Positions 1 to 8,140 of a stretch of 64,000 nt of DNA are shown here, piece after piece. The notes under the pieces are model-generated. The model saw only the letters and a list, made by a program, of their open reading frames with translations, was not told the origin of the DNA and ran no database searches. The DNA is from Hungatella hathewayi WAL-18680 (GTDB lineage: Bacteria > Bacillota > Clostridia > Lachnospirales > Lachnospiraceae), in NCBI RefSeq assembly GCF_000235505.1, contig NZ_JH379028.1, positions 504,849 through 568,848 on the forward strand. Reading direction: 5' to 3'. The number at the start of each line of letters is the position of its first letter. Positions within the stretch are counted from its first letter, which is position 1. A program made the translations under genes and the position numbers.

Positions 1-2
1 AG

Positions 3-84
3 CATCGGAGGTTCCTCCGATGTGGATATGGCTGGCCAAGGAGGCTTACAAGCTAGCTTGACGCCGCCTTGGCCAGCCATATCC
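3..84. repeat. Two adjacent hairpin-forming inverted repeats
   Basis: Bases 3-22 form a perfect 9-bp stem (CATCGGAGG) with a 2-base loop. Immediately after, bases 24-45 pair with 63-84 over 22 bp with one mismatch around a 17-base loop. They lie downstream of the minus-strand MATE gene, whose stop is at 111, so they may end its transcript, but no T-run is obvious. They could also be a REP-like intergenic element; other copies would be needed to decide. Confidence 0.6.
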
Positions 85-110
85 CCGCCGTCTTGAACTG
101 TTACGTTCCA

Positions 111-1460
111 TTATAATCTACTTTCCCTCAAAATGGAATCCGCCTTCTTCATTTTATAAAAATAATACGGCACGATGGGGATTAGAGCGGCCATCCAGGC
201 GGCTGGGTCGGACAGACAGACACCTGCGTAGCCGGCGATTCCGCTGATAACCACAACCACTCCCGCCCTGGCCAGCAGCTCGAAGACGCCGCCGAGCATA
301 GGCACCAGGCCGTAGCCAAGGCCCTGAAGTGCATTTCTATATAGAAAAATACTTCCCAGGAAGGGATAACACCAGGACACCATCCGGAAATAGGTGAGGG
401 CCGCTTCCATCACCTGGGTCTCCGCTGGGTCCACAAATATCATGATGAGATATTTTCCGAAAAAATGGATGGCAAACATCATCAGCGCACTCCAGATAAG
501 AATCAGTATCTGGGTCACTTTGACGCCCTCCTTCACCCGGTCCATCCGGCCGGCCCCACGGTTCTGCCCCACGAAGGTGGCAATGGTGGCGCCAAAGGCC
601 ACAAACACGGTGCAGACAATGTTCTGTATCTTGCCTCCGGCGGAAAATCCGGCGATGTAGACCGAGCCAAACACGTTGATAGCCCCCTGGACAATGATGG
701 TTCCGATAGCCGTGATGGAAAACTGCAGTCCCATGGGAATGCCGATGGCAAGCAACTGGCCCATGCTCCTGGCCGACGGCTCAAAGTCCGGTTTGTGCAG
801 CCTTAAAATATCAAACTTTTTGATAATGTACAGCAGACAGAGCAGTGCGGAAACCGCCTGGGCGATAACGGTGGCATATCCACATCCAACCACGCCCATC
901 CGGAAATACACGATAAACACAATATCCATGATAATATTCAGCACCGCCGATATAATCAAAAAATACAGGGGCGACTTTCCGTCTCCCAGGGCGCGCAGCA
1001 CGGCGGCCAGCGCGTTGTAGGCGGCTGTCACCACCAGTCCGGCGTAGATGACGGCCATGTAGGAGCCGGTCTCGCCGATGATAGTCTCCGGCGTATTCAT
1101 CATCCGGAGAATGGGATAATTCAGGATAGAAAGCCCTATGGTCATTACAACGACAAACGCCACGCAGAGGTAGATGGACTGGGCCAGATAATGGCGCATC
1201 CTGTCATACCGTTTCGCGCCGAACTGCTGGGCGATGATGATGGCGAAGCCGCTGGTGATCCCATTTAACCATCCGATGACCAGGAAGATTAAAGAGGAGG
1301 TACTGCCGATGGCCGCCAATGCATCCACGCCGATGAAACGCCCGGCGATGATGGAGTCTGCCAGATTGTAAAACTGCTGAAATAAGTTGCCTAAGCACGT
1401 GGGTATCATGAACCCGATGATGAGCCTGAGCGGACTCCCTTTTGTCAAATCATTTGTCAT
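111..1460 (-). CDS. MATE family efflux transporter
   Basis: This 449-residue polytopic membrane protein has the length and hydrophobic pattern of the multidrug and toxic compound extrusion family, about 12 membrane helices in two related halves. The N-terminus shows the typical start of Firmicutes MatE proteins (GSPLRLIIGFMIPTCLGNLFQQFYN region, residues 8-32), including the conserved QQFYNLADS segment. Such transporters export drugs or metabolites in exchange for Na+ or H+. The substrate cannot be told from sequence. It is a single gene downstream of the SH3 protein gene on the same strand, with 66 bases between them. Family assignment is firm. Confidence 0.93.
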   Translation of the reverse strand: MTNDLTKGSPLRLIIGFMIPTCLGNLFQQFYNLADSIIAGRFIGVDALAAIGSTSSLIFLVIGWLNGITSGFAIIIAQQFGAKRYDRMRHYLAQSIYLCVAFVVVMTIGLSILNYPILRMMNTPETIIGETGSYMAVIYAGLVVTAAYNALAAVLRALGDGKSPLYFLIISAVLNIIMDIVFIVYFRMGVVGCGYATVIAQAVSALLCLLYIIKKFDILRLHKPDFEPSARSMGQLLAIGIPMGLQFSITAIGTIIVQGAINVFGSVYIAGFSAGGKIQNIVCTVFVAFGATIATFVGQNRGAGRMDRVKEGVKVTQILILIWSALMMFAIHFFGKYLIMIFVDPAETQVMEAALTYFRMVSWCYPFLGSIFLYRNALQGLGYGLVPMLGGVFELLARAGVVVVISGIAGYAGVCLSDPAAWMAALIPIVPYYFYKMKKADSILRESRL

Positions 1461-1526
1461 GTCATTGTACCTGTTACGTTGACTGCCTTTCTGTCTCGAA
1501 TTGGTGCATACTGCCGATTCCCCGGT

Positions 1527-2267
1527 TTAGCCCGGGAACGGCGCGATAGTCTCATCGGAGGAAGCCGCCGTCGTTGGAGCCGCCGCGCTGCTTTCCTGTG
1601 CCGGTTTTGTTGTCTTGGTGGTGTTACTGCTGCTGTTGCCGGTGGTTTTCTTGGCCGCCGTGGTCTCCTTCGCCGTGTCCGGTTTGGTGGTGGACAGGTA
1701 GGATTTTGACACGTAAGCGGAGCCTCCGTTGTAGGAAACGCGAATCCAGCCGTTGCTGGTCTCTCCGGTGGCCTTCACGTCCTGTCCCGGTGTCAGACCG
1801 CCCACTACGGCGGAGTCGGTAGATGCGCTCTCACGGACGCGGACGCTCTTGGTGGCGTACATGGTCTTGCTCTCGATATCTTTTACGGTATAATTGGCTG
1901 CTGCCTTGGTTGTGGACGCCGCTTTGGTGGTCGTGGCCGCCTTCGTGCCGGCCGCCGTGGTCGATGCGGACGCCTGGCCGGAGCCCTGAGGTGTCAGGCT
2001 TTCCGATGTCTCTACCGGAAGCGTTTCCAGGGCGTCGGTTTCGCCACTGCCATTGCCGCTGCCGTTGTCATTGTCTATCTCTATGGTCACCGGCTCCCGG
2101 GCCGCGGTGGTCATTCCCGGTGTGATGGGAACGGTCTGAAACGTCTCCTCGGTGCTGGTCTGTCCCTCCGTCGGGTCCTTTGTGGATGGGGAAATGAAAA
2201 TGCTGCCGATTTTTATCACCACTATCAGCACTATCACTACTCCGCCTAATACCGCCATTTTTTTCAT
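1527..2267 (-). CDS. Membrane-anchored SH3-domain surface protein
   Basis: The 246-residue protein begins with a signal anchor (MKKMAVLGGVVIVLIVVIKI), followed by a long Thr/Ser/Ala-rich low-complexity linker. A bacterial SH3 (SH3_3/SH3b) domain follows at about residues 130-190, with the repeated VRVRESAS...GWIRVSYNG...AYVSKSYL pattern. A second Thr/Ala-rich tail follows. Bacterial SH3 domains usually bind peptidoglycan, so the protein probably sits on the outer face of the membrane in the cell wall. The ATG at 2267 is preceded by GGAGG at 8 bases, better than an upstream in-frame ATG. No catalytic domain is visible. Confidence 0.8.
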   Translation of the reverse strand: MKKMAVLGGVVIVLIVVIKIGSIFISPSTKDPTEGQTSTEETFQTVPITPGMTTAAREPVTIEIDNDNGSGNGSGETDALETLPVETSESLTPQGSGQASASTTAAGTKAATTTKAASTTKAAANYTVKDIESKTMYATKSVRVRESASTDSAVVGGLTPGQDVKATGETSNGWIRVSYNGGSAYVSKSYLSTTKPDTAKETTAAKKTTGNSSSNTTKTTKPAQESSAAAPTTAASSDETIAPFPG

Positions 2268-2377
2268 ACGTGTCTCCTCCATTGTCGTGTATCGTATCTG
2301 TTTATTTGTGTGATGTTATCGATTGTAATGTCGATTTTCTTCGTTTCTGTTTCGATTTTCTGCATGTCTTGCAGTCT

Positions 2378-2962
2378 CTATGTAGACTGGACGTGGCTTT
2401 TTTCTTCCTGCCAGCGCTTGTCGGTCTCTTCGTCCAGCTGTCGTCTCATCTGCTGGAGAAACGGGTCGTCCTTAAAATAGGCAGCGCCGTATTCCAGATT
2501 GAAATCATAGTCAAAGCCCGGGGGATTCTTCCCCTGGTTGTGCTGGATGATGGTCTCCGCCTTGTCAAGTGCTTTCACCAGGTGGGCCTCCGGCGAGGAA
2601 TTGTCATTGTACTCCTGCCACAGCGCCATCATCGCATCCCGCTGCCCTTCCGGTAGCAGCCCAAACACCTGCCGCACCGCGTCAAGCTCCATCTGATACT
2701 TCTCACCCGCATCCGGCAGTGATGCCGCCGAAATATCTCCGTCATATATCTCACCCATATCATGAATCAGGCACATCATCAAAACCTTCCGCCCATCCAA
2801 TCCCGGATACTCCGTCAAAACCACCCCCGCCAGCAAAGCCAGCCTCCAGCTATGCTCCGCCGTACTCTCCCCCCGCCCGCTGGAACTCCAGGCGGTGCGG
2901 AGAATAGACTTCAACTTCTCCGCCTCTTGGATGAAGGAGATGTAACTAGCAATATTCTCCAT
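2378..2962 (-). CDS. HD-domain hydrolase, YfbR/HDDC2-like
   Basis: This 194-residue protein is a stand-alone HD phosphohydrolase. The metal ligands are visible as H37 in STAEHSWR, the HD pair in CLIHDMGE at about residues 67-74, and a distal Asp near 130 in KALDKAE. The family includes 5'-deoxynucleotidases such as YfbR, which dephosphorylate deoxynucleoside monophosphates in the cytoplasm. The length matches that family. The precise substrate is inferred only from family similarity. It is probably transcribed alone: 110 bases separate it from the SH3 gene and about 100 from the regulator gene upstream. Confidence 0.85.
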   Translation of the reverse strand: MENIASYISFIQEAEKLKSILRTAWSSSGRGESTAEHSWRLALLAGVVLTEYPGLDGRKVLMMCLIHDMGEIYDGDISAASLPDAGEKYQMELDAVRQVFGLLPEGQRDAMMALWQEYNDNSSPEAHLVKALDKAETIIQHNQGKNPPGFDYDFNLEYGAAYFKDDPFLQQMRRQLDEETDKRWQEEKSHVQST

Positions 2963-3061
2963 TTACTGTACCTCGAATGATTATTTGTTGGTTTGTTTCT
3001 TTTTCCATTTTATCATAGGATGGGAGAAAATTCTATTTAAGAATGTTTAAATATATATTTA

Positions 3062-3514
3062 CTAAATTTTTGCAAAAAACCGGTTATTCCGCATCCGGCA
3101 GCTGTCCTCCGAGTAGGGCACCCGTTTCCGGGGGAACAAATCGTTCATCTTCTGGGCCACCTTGATCCATGGAAGGCCGTCCAGATAATAGAGGCGGAAC
3201 ATGGTTCGCAGATCGGACTTGTCAATGCTCTCGATATCCTCCTCCACCTGGCACATCAGCCCCAGCAGCTCCCTTTCCTTGGTCTTTAACCGGTCTTTTA
3301 ACAGCTCCAGCATTTTCTTCTTGGAGTAAAATTCCGGCACCGGATAGCCGGTAATCCGGATGTTTCCGTAGGTGCCGTCCTTTCTGCTTCCCTTCACCGT
3401 GTCGGCCACCTGGTGTGGGGCGCTCAGAAATTTCTCCAGCTTGACGATTCGTTTTCTGATATCCTTTATCTCTTCCTTCACTTCGCTGTACTGAATAAAT
3501 GCATTTCTGTCCAT
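3062..3514 (-). CDS. Phage-type sigma-like HTH protein
   Basis: The 150-residue protein has a coiled-coil N-terminal half (residues about 5-35 and 70-95, rich in Lys/Glu/Leu). Its C-terminal section YYLDGLPWIKVAQKMN...SEDSCRMRN resembles a sigma-70 region 4 helix-turn-helix. Similar proteins (ArpU/DUF1492-like) are late-gene or structural-gene activators in Gram-positive phages. No phage genes adjoin it here, so it is probably a domesticated or remnant regulator. The ATG at 3514 has GGAGGAGG six bases upstream. It is divergent from the XRE gene at 3752 and shares an operator-rich promoter region with it. Confidence 0.7.
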   Translation of the reverse strand: MDRNAFIQYSEVKEEIKDIRKRIVKLEKFLSAPHQVADTVKGSRKDGTYGNIRITGYPVPEFYSKKKMLELLKDRLKTKERELLGLMCQVEEDIESIDKSDLRTMFRLYYLDGLPWIKVAQKMNDLFPRKRVPYSEDSCRMRNNRFFAKI

Positions 3515-3610
3515 CGTCATCCTCCTCCATATTTTTCATTGACACACTTACCCGGCAATGATATACTGTTCTTATCGAACATTTGTTTGGTTTTTGTATT
3601 TCACTAAATT

Positions 3611-3727
3611 TTACCGTTAACGGTAAGCTGTGTATCTAAAATACTATACTTAACGGTAAATGTCAACCGATTTTTTACCGTTAAGTATTAATTTTAGTTT
3701 GACTTTTTTATTCTTTCCCGGTAAACT
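3611..3727. promoter_or_regulatory. Divergent promoters with TTACCGTTAA operators
   Basis: A perfect palindrome TTACCGTTAACGGTAA lies at 3611-3626. A 15-bp perfect inverted repeat (ATACTTAACGGTAAA at 3646-3660, its complement at 3674-3688) lies 13 bp apart. The minus-strand promoter is TTGACA (3666-3661), 17 bp, TATTTT (3643-3638), so one operator arm fills its spacer and the palindrome lies just downstream. The plus-strand promoter is TTGACT (3699-3704), 17 bp, TAAACT (3722-3727), with an arm just upstream. The XRE protein encoded at 3752 is the likely repressor. Confidence 0.8.
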
Positions 3728-3751
3728 GTTATCATAAGGAGGTTTACTCAG

Positions 3752-4069
3752 ATGGGGTTAGAAAAGATAGCGGAATATAAGAAAAAACTGGGCATTACCA
3801 CGGAAGAGCTTTCCAGAAGGTCCGGCGTCCCACTGGGGACTCTCAACAAGATTTTAAGCGGGGCCACAAAGGACCCGAAGCTGGAGACGCTCAAGGCCAT
3901 TGCCAGGGTGCTGGGGCTGTCTCTGGACGATTTTGACGATGGCGGGGAGGCGGAAAGCAAGCCCACCTACAACGATGTCATCACGATTTACACCCGCAGC
4001 AAGAACAACCTTTCCCAGGAGGAAAAGATGAGACTCGCCCGCATTATTTTGTCGGATGACGAGGAATAG
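3752..4069 (+). CDS. XRE-family HTH transcriptional regulator
   Basis: The 105-residue protein carries a Cro/C1-type helix-turn-helix at about residues 5-60: LGITTEELSRRSGVPLGTLNKILSG is the typical helix-turn-helix sequence. A 40-residue acidic tail may serve in dimerisation. It is likely a repressor of itself and of the divergent gene at 3514, since the shared intergenic region holds three copies of a TTACCGTTAA-type half site overlapping both promoters. AAGGAGG lies at normal distance before the ATG. The next gene, encoding a PH-domain protein, follows 58 bases later on the same strand. Confidence 0.9.
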   Translation: MGLEKIAEYKKKLGITTEELSRRSGVPLGTLNKILSGATKDPKLETLKAIARVLGLSLDDFDDGGEAESKPTYNDVITIYTRSKNNLSQEEKMRLARIILSDDEE

Positions 4070-4127
4070 AAGACGGAAGTGACAGCGGCAGATATCCGGT
4101 GCATGGATATGGAAGGAGAACAGGGAT

Positions 4128-4556
4128 ATGAAGAAAGAAAATATGATTTGGTATGACAGAAAACGCTTGTGGTGCGGTCTTCCGTGGACCTTCACCAAGT
4201 ATGGCATGGATGAGGGCCGTCTCTTTGTGGAGACCGGATTTCTCAACACTAAGGAAGAGGAAGTGCGGCTGTACCGCATCCTGAATATCAGCCTGAGCAA
4301 AAACCTGGTTCAGCGCATCTTCGGGCTGGGCACTATCCATGTTGACAGCACGGATTTGGATTTGAAATGTTTGAAAATCACCAACATCAAGCACAGCGAT
4401 CACGTGAAGGAACTGCTCTCCGGCAAGGTGGAGGAGGAGCGCATGCGCAACCGGGTCAGCGCGAGGGAGTATATGCACAGCAGTGAGGATGAGGATATCG
4501 CCGATGTGGATGACGACCACCAGGACTATGATGAAGATGACGGAGATGAGCATTAA
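4128..4556 (+). CDS. Bacterial PH-domain protein (YdbS/YdbT-like)
   Basis: The 142-residue protein resembles the bacterial pleckstrin-homology domain (bPH2/DUF304). A beta-rich core spans residues about 12-90 (LPWTFTKYGMDEGRLFVETG, then LYRILNISLSKNLVQRIFGLGTIHV). The family motif YRI.DI....L.qR..G.GTI is well kept. There is no membrane helix, unlike longer YdbT relatives. The C-terminal 40 residues are extremely acidic (Asp/Glu/His-rich) and probably disordered. It likely forms an operon with the upstream XRE regulator. Its function is unknown. Confidence 0.75.
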   Translation: MKKENMIWYDRKRLWCGLPWTFTKYGMDEGRLFVETGFLNTKEEEVRLYRILNISLSKNLVQRIFGLGTIHVDSTDLDLKCLKITNIKHSDHVKELLSGKVEEERMRNRVSAREYMHSSEDEDIADVDDDHQDYDEDDGDEH

Positions 4557-4638
4557 AGATTATTTCTCTATGCTGAAATGCGCTATCCGTTCTTTGGAGT
4601 CATAATGCCTTGTCAATCAGTCGTTCCGCTGCATTATG

Positions 4639-4716
4639 CGATAGCACGGCATCGCCACACTGTACGATAGCCTGGCATCGTCGCACTGTACGACAGTCCG
4701 GCATTGCCACATTTTT
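4639..4716. repeat. Three tandem copies of a 26-bp repeat
   Basis: Copies at 4639-4664, 4665-4690 and 4691-4716 share the pattern CGAtAGcncGGCATcGcCaCAcTgTa, with the third the most diverged. They lie in the 3' space between the plus-strand PH-domain gene and the minus-strand AraC-HD gene, just before a strong hairpin. There are no unique spacers, so this is not a CRISPR. It could be a minisatellite. Confidence 0.7.
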
Positions 4717-4726
4717 TGACAAATGA

Positions 4727-4773
4727 AATCCCAGGCACTTTCCGTCATACCACCGACGGACTGCCTGGGGATT
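4727..4773. terminator. Bidirectional terminator hairpin
   Basis: AATCCCAGGCA at 4727 onward pairs with TGCCTGGGGATT ending at 4773, extended by an inner GTC...GAC stem. On the plus strand it is followed by a short T-rich stretch. It sits between convergent genes ending at 4556 and 4777 and likely stops transcription from both sides. Confidence 0.7.
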
Positions 4774-4776
4774 GTT

Positions 4777-5703
4777 TTATATCCCAAGATATTTTAATGA
4801 CAAATCATGTAATTCTGCTGCCAGCTTCTCATTTCCAATCGCCCTGGCAATCGGCAGATACCATTCCACGGTTTCCCTGGCTTTTTTCTCCCACGCCTCC
4901 CGGCTCATGGCTTCCAGCGTCCTCATGTTGTGCAGGCGGCCGGCCAGTTTCACAAGCACGGCCTCCCACTCCGTCATATCCACCTGCCCTGGCGCAAACA
5001 ACTTTACCGCCTCTAAAATCTTCACAATCCGTGGAGAAAATTCCCGTTCCAGCTCCCCCGGGGTAATCTCCGTTTTCACCAGCACCTCACTCAACAGCCC
5101 GGACACCACCGTGTCCTCATCTCCCTCCATCTCCGTCAGCAGAATGGCCACATTGATGGGGTGCGTCACATACTCAACCCCCGAATACCGTTTCTGCCCC
5201 TCATGGGCCCGGCAGGCGAACTCATACGCCTTCTCTATCCGCCCTCTCTCATAATCCAGTCCCTGCTCCCCGATGGAAGCCCACAGCCTGTCGTACAGTT
5301 CCTCCTTCGATTCATGGCTCCCAGTCTCTTCCAAAAATACATGACTCATGGCATTCCCTCCTTGAATTTCCGTCATCTGCATACGGAATCCTCTCAACAG
5401 GGCGGGTGGAAAACCGAATTCCCCAGTAAATGCTTTCGTGAACCCGCTGTGGGACTGATACCCCCAGTCCAATGCCGCGTCCAGCACCTTCCTGCCGCCA
5501 AGAATATCCTCCGACGCCCGAATCAGCCGCCGTTTTCTCACATATTCCATCACCGGCACTCCCGCTTCCTCCCGAAACATTCGGGAAAAATGAAATACGG
5601 AATACCCGGCGTGGCCCGCTATCTCCTCCACCGTCAATTCCTCCGCCAAATGCCTGTCGATGTAGAGCATGCTCTCCAGCACAACCGATTCCCTTTCCAT
5701 CAT
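4777..5703 (-). CDS. AraC regulator fused to degenerate SpoT-type HD domain
   Basis: The 308-residue protein has two parts. Residues about 5-110 are an AraC-family double helix-turn-helix (LTVEEIAGHAGYSVFHFSRM, then DAALDWGYQSHSGFTKAF). Residues about 145-308 follow the HD hydrolase domain of RelA/SpoT proteins: HEGQKRYSG at 167, a VTHP motif at 179-182, and KLAGRLHNMRTL at 252-263. Two active-site elements of SpoT are lost. The HDxxED motif reads SEVLVK (205-210) and the Asp of KLADRLHNMR is Gly255. The domain is therefore probably not a (p)ppGpp hydrolase but might still bind a nucleotide. ATG at 5703 was preferred to an upstream GTG. It is followed by a convergent terminator. Confidence 0.8.
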   Translation of the reverse strand: MMERESVVLESMLYIDRHLAEELTVEEIAGHAGYSVFHFSRMFREEAGVPVMEYVRKRRLIRASEDILGGRKVLDAALDWGYQSHSGFTKAFTGEFGFPPALLRGFRMQMTEIQGGNAMSHVFLEETGSHESKEELYDRLWASIGEQGLDYERGRIEKAYEFACRAHEGQKRYSGVEYVTHPINVAILLTEMEGDEDTVVSGLLSEVLVKTEITPGELEREFSPRIVKILEAVKLFAPGQVDMTEWEAVLVKLAGRLHNMRTLEAMSREAWEKKARETVEWYLPIARAIGNEKLAAELHDLSLKYLGI

Positions 5704-5784
5704 CTCCACCCCCTGTTTCTAAGTTTCCTCCACGTGGTAATCCCATTATAAAATGCCGTCAGTCATATTTCTTTTCCTATTCTG

Positions 5785-7746
5785 CTATTTTAATGCTTCC
5801 TCCACTGGAACCTCCAGCCCCGCCTGATATCCCTTGCCAAGCTGGTGTCTCGCCTTCCGGTTCTCCACGGTGTCAAAAATGATGGAGAAATCATAGTCCT
5901 CCGGGTACAGTTCACTGGCGGCCACCTTCAGTTTCAACCGTTTGTGGCTGATAAGCTTCTTCTCCTTCTGAATCTGCACCAGCACATCCCCGTTCCGGTC
6001 CGCCGGTTTCACCACGATGCCAATCACCTGCTCCGGCGACACCGTCACGCTGTCGCCCCTGGTAAATGTTTCCCCGTGGACTGCCTCCCGCTTCACCGCA
6101 ACCTGCTTCTCTATATGAGGGGTCTTCTGCTTCCAGGCATTCTTTCGCCCCTTTCCGGCATCCCCGGTATCCACAGCATTTCCGGTATCCAGTTCCAATT
6201 CCCGAATCAGCCCGTCCGCCTGCTCCCGGTAGGCTTCCCTGGCCGCCATCAGCAGCACCTCGTCCGGCACGCCCAGCCGTTTGGCGATGTACAGGGCACA
6301 GCTGTCCCCCGACTTTCCTATCTCCAGCCGGTACTGAGGCCTTAAACTCTCCCTATCAAAGGCCATTCTGGCATTAACAATCTCCGAATGTCGCTCCCCG
6401 TACTCCTTCACCTCCGGGTAGTGGGTGGTCACCAGAAAAAGACAGCCGCTCTTACGGAGTTCCTCCAGAACCGCAATGGCGATTCCCATTCCCTCCGCCG
6501 GGTCCGTGCCGGAACCCAGTTCGTCCAGCAGCACCAGACTCTCCTCGTTGACCGTCCCAAGAATCTCATTGACCTGGCGGATATGGGCCGAAAATGTGGA
6601 CAGGTTGTCGGAGATATTCTGCCCGTCCCCGATGTCGCACAGCACCTGGCTGTTCATGGCGATATCCGCCTTCTCGCAGGGCACGTGGAGACCGGAGCAG
6701 GCCATCAGACTCAACAAGCCCACCGTCTTCATGGCCACCGTCTTGCCCCCGGTGTTTGGCCCGGTGATAACAATTCCCCGGATGCCGCGGCCAATCTCAA
6801 AGTCCAGCGGCACACATTCCTCCTCCCGGAGCATGGGATGTCTGGCCTGTTTCATCCGGATATACCGCTCCGTGTTCAGCTTCGGCTCTATGGCTCCCAT
6901 TCTGGCGCTGAGTTTGGCCTTTGCAAAGATAAAGTCCAGCAGAACCACCACCCGGATGTCTTCCAGAATCTCCGCCTCATGCTCCGCAATCCTATCCATC
7001 AGCGTGTAGAGGATTCTCCGCTCCTCCGTGTCCTCCTCAATCCGGCAAAGCTCCAGGTTCTCCCGCAGCTTCGCCACCGCCTGAGGCTCGATAAACAGGG
7101 TGGAGCCGGTGGAGGATTTGTCCACCAGCATTCCCGGTACCTTGGATTTGTACTCCTTTTTCACCGGAATGCAGACTCTCCCGCTGCGGTTCACCACGAA
7201 GGAGTCCGCCACATAGGCCTTGCCGGCCCGCAGCGCGCTCTCCGCCTTCTCCTTGATTTTGCCCTCCAGCGTCTGAATCTCCCGCCGGATATCCCGCAGT
7301 CCGTTGGAGGCGTAATCGTCGATTCTGCCGCCACGGACCGAGCGGGCAATCTCCTCCTGAAGCTCCCGGACCTCCGCCAGATTATCCCCGTAAAAGGCAA
7401 GACCAATCTCACTATCCTTCCCCTTCTCCAGATACACCTGCATCCGCCGCACGGCCACCAGGAAAAATCCAATCTGCTCCATATGCTCCGGCAGTAAAAG
7501 TTCTCCCTTCACCGCCTTTTCCACATACTCCTCCACGTGCTCCATGGCCGGAAATGGAGGCGCCCCCAGCGCGTCCAGCAGCTGCCTGGCCTGGGTGGTG
7601 TCCCTCATGTGTTTCCTCAGCTTCGCCTCCGACAAAAATGGCGCCAGTTCCCCCGCCATCTCCCGCCCCTTCGGCGTCACCGCATATTCCCTCAATTCCT
7701 CAACAATGTTACCATATCCTAATAATTCAAATGTTGTTCGATTCAA
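5785..7746 (-). CDS. MutS2-like ATPase lacking the Smr domain
   Basis: At 653 residues it matches MutS2 through the core and clamp domains and the ABC-type ATPase: Walker A GPNTGGKTVAMKT near residue 330, then LLDELGSGTDPAEG (Walker B) near 410 and the STFSAH signature between them. MutS2 acts on branched DNA or collided ribosomes rather than in classic mismatch repair. Usual MutS2 proteins have about 780 residues and end in an Smr nuclease domain. Here the protein stops after the KOW-like stretch (FTRGDSVTV...), so Smr is absent. The best start is TTG at 7746, with an AGAGGA ribosome binding site eight bases upstream and homology to MutS2 N-termini. Confidence 0.85.
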   Translation of the reverse strand: MNRTTFELLGYGNIVEELREYAVTPKGREMAGELAPFLSEAKLRKHMRDTTQARQLLDALGAPPFPAMEHVEEYVEKAVKGELLLPEHMEQIGFFLVAVRRMQVYLEKGKDSEIGLAFYGDNLAEVRELQEEIARSVRGGRIDDYASNGLRDIRREIQTLEGKIKEKAESALRAGKAYVADSFVVNRSGRVCIPVKKEYKSKVPGMLVDKSSTGSTLFIEPQAVAKLRENLELCRIEEDTEERRILYTLMDRIAEHEAEILEDIRVVVLLDFIFAKAKLSARMGAIEPKLNTERYIRMKQARHPMLREEECVPLDFEIGRGIRGIVITGPNTGGKTVAMKTVGLLSLMACSGLHVPCEKADIAMNSQVLCDIGDGQNISDNLSTFSAHIRQVNEILGTVNEESLVLLDELGSGTDPAEGMGIAIAVLEELRKSGCLFLVTTHYPEVKEYGERHSEIVNARMAFDRESLRPQYRLEIGKSGDSCALYIAKRLGVPDEVLLMAAREAYREQADGLIRELELDTGNAVDTGDAGKGRKNAWKQKTPHIEKQVAVKREAVHGETFTRGDSVTVSPEQVIGIVVKPADRNGDVLVQIQKEKKLISHKRLKLKVAASELYPEDYDFSIIFDTVENRKARHQLGKGYQAGLEVPVEEALK

Positions 7747-8140
7747 TGTTTCTTCCTCTTTCCTATCTGTCAAATTTTGTCAACCTGCTATGCTCCGTCG
7801 ACTTCTCTATCGCTCTTTGCCAATCTACACATAAAAAAGAGAATAAAAAAACCTATGAGCATCCACAATAACATGCCACATAGGTCCTACTCCGGGAATA
7901 TGAGAAAGAGATTTTCTGTGCTGTGCAATTCTATCATGGATTTATGGCATGCCAAAAACAGCCTGAAACACCAGACGCTTTCCGCATACGACTCATAAAT
8001 TTATTTACTCTCCATCATAGAAACACTTAACAAAAAATTCTCCCCTTTCTGTTTTATACTAATCCATAGTATACACAGCCAGCGGCCGCCTGTCAACCGA
8101 AATCTCTCCGATTCCGCTCCGGCGGCCTGCTGTCTGCATG
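7747..8140. other. Non-coding interval
   Basis: This roughly 390-base gap between the MutS2-like gene and the BlaR1-like gene holds the MutS2 promoter region and a 7-bp inverted repeat (ACCTATG...CATAGGT near 7852-7888). Short frames in it have no recognisable product or ribosome binding site. I see no RNA gene or mobile element. Confidence 0.5.

Noticed and set aside
4639-4716. Possible CRISPR
   Set aside because: The three 26-bp units are contiguous with no unique spacers and no cas gene is present.
6388-7497. Long plus-strand open frame opposite the MutS2-like gene
   Set aside because: It has no recognisable domain, no ribosome site, and lies wholly antisense to a clear conserved protein; it is a shadow of GC-rich codons.
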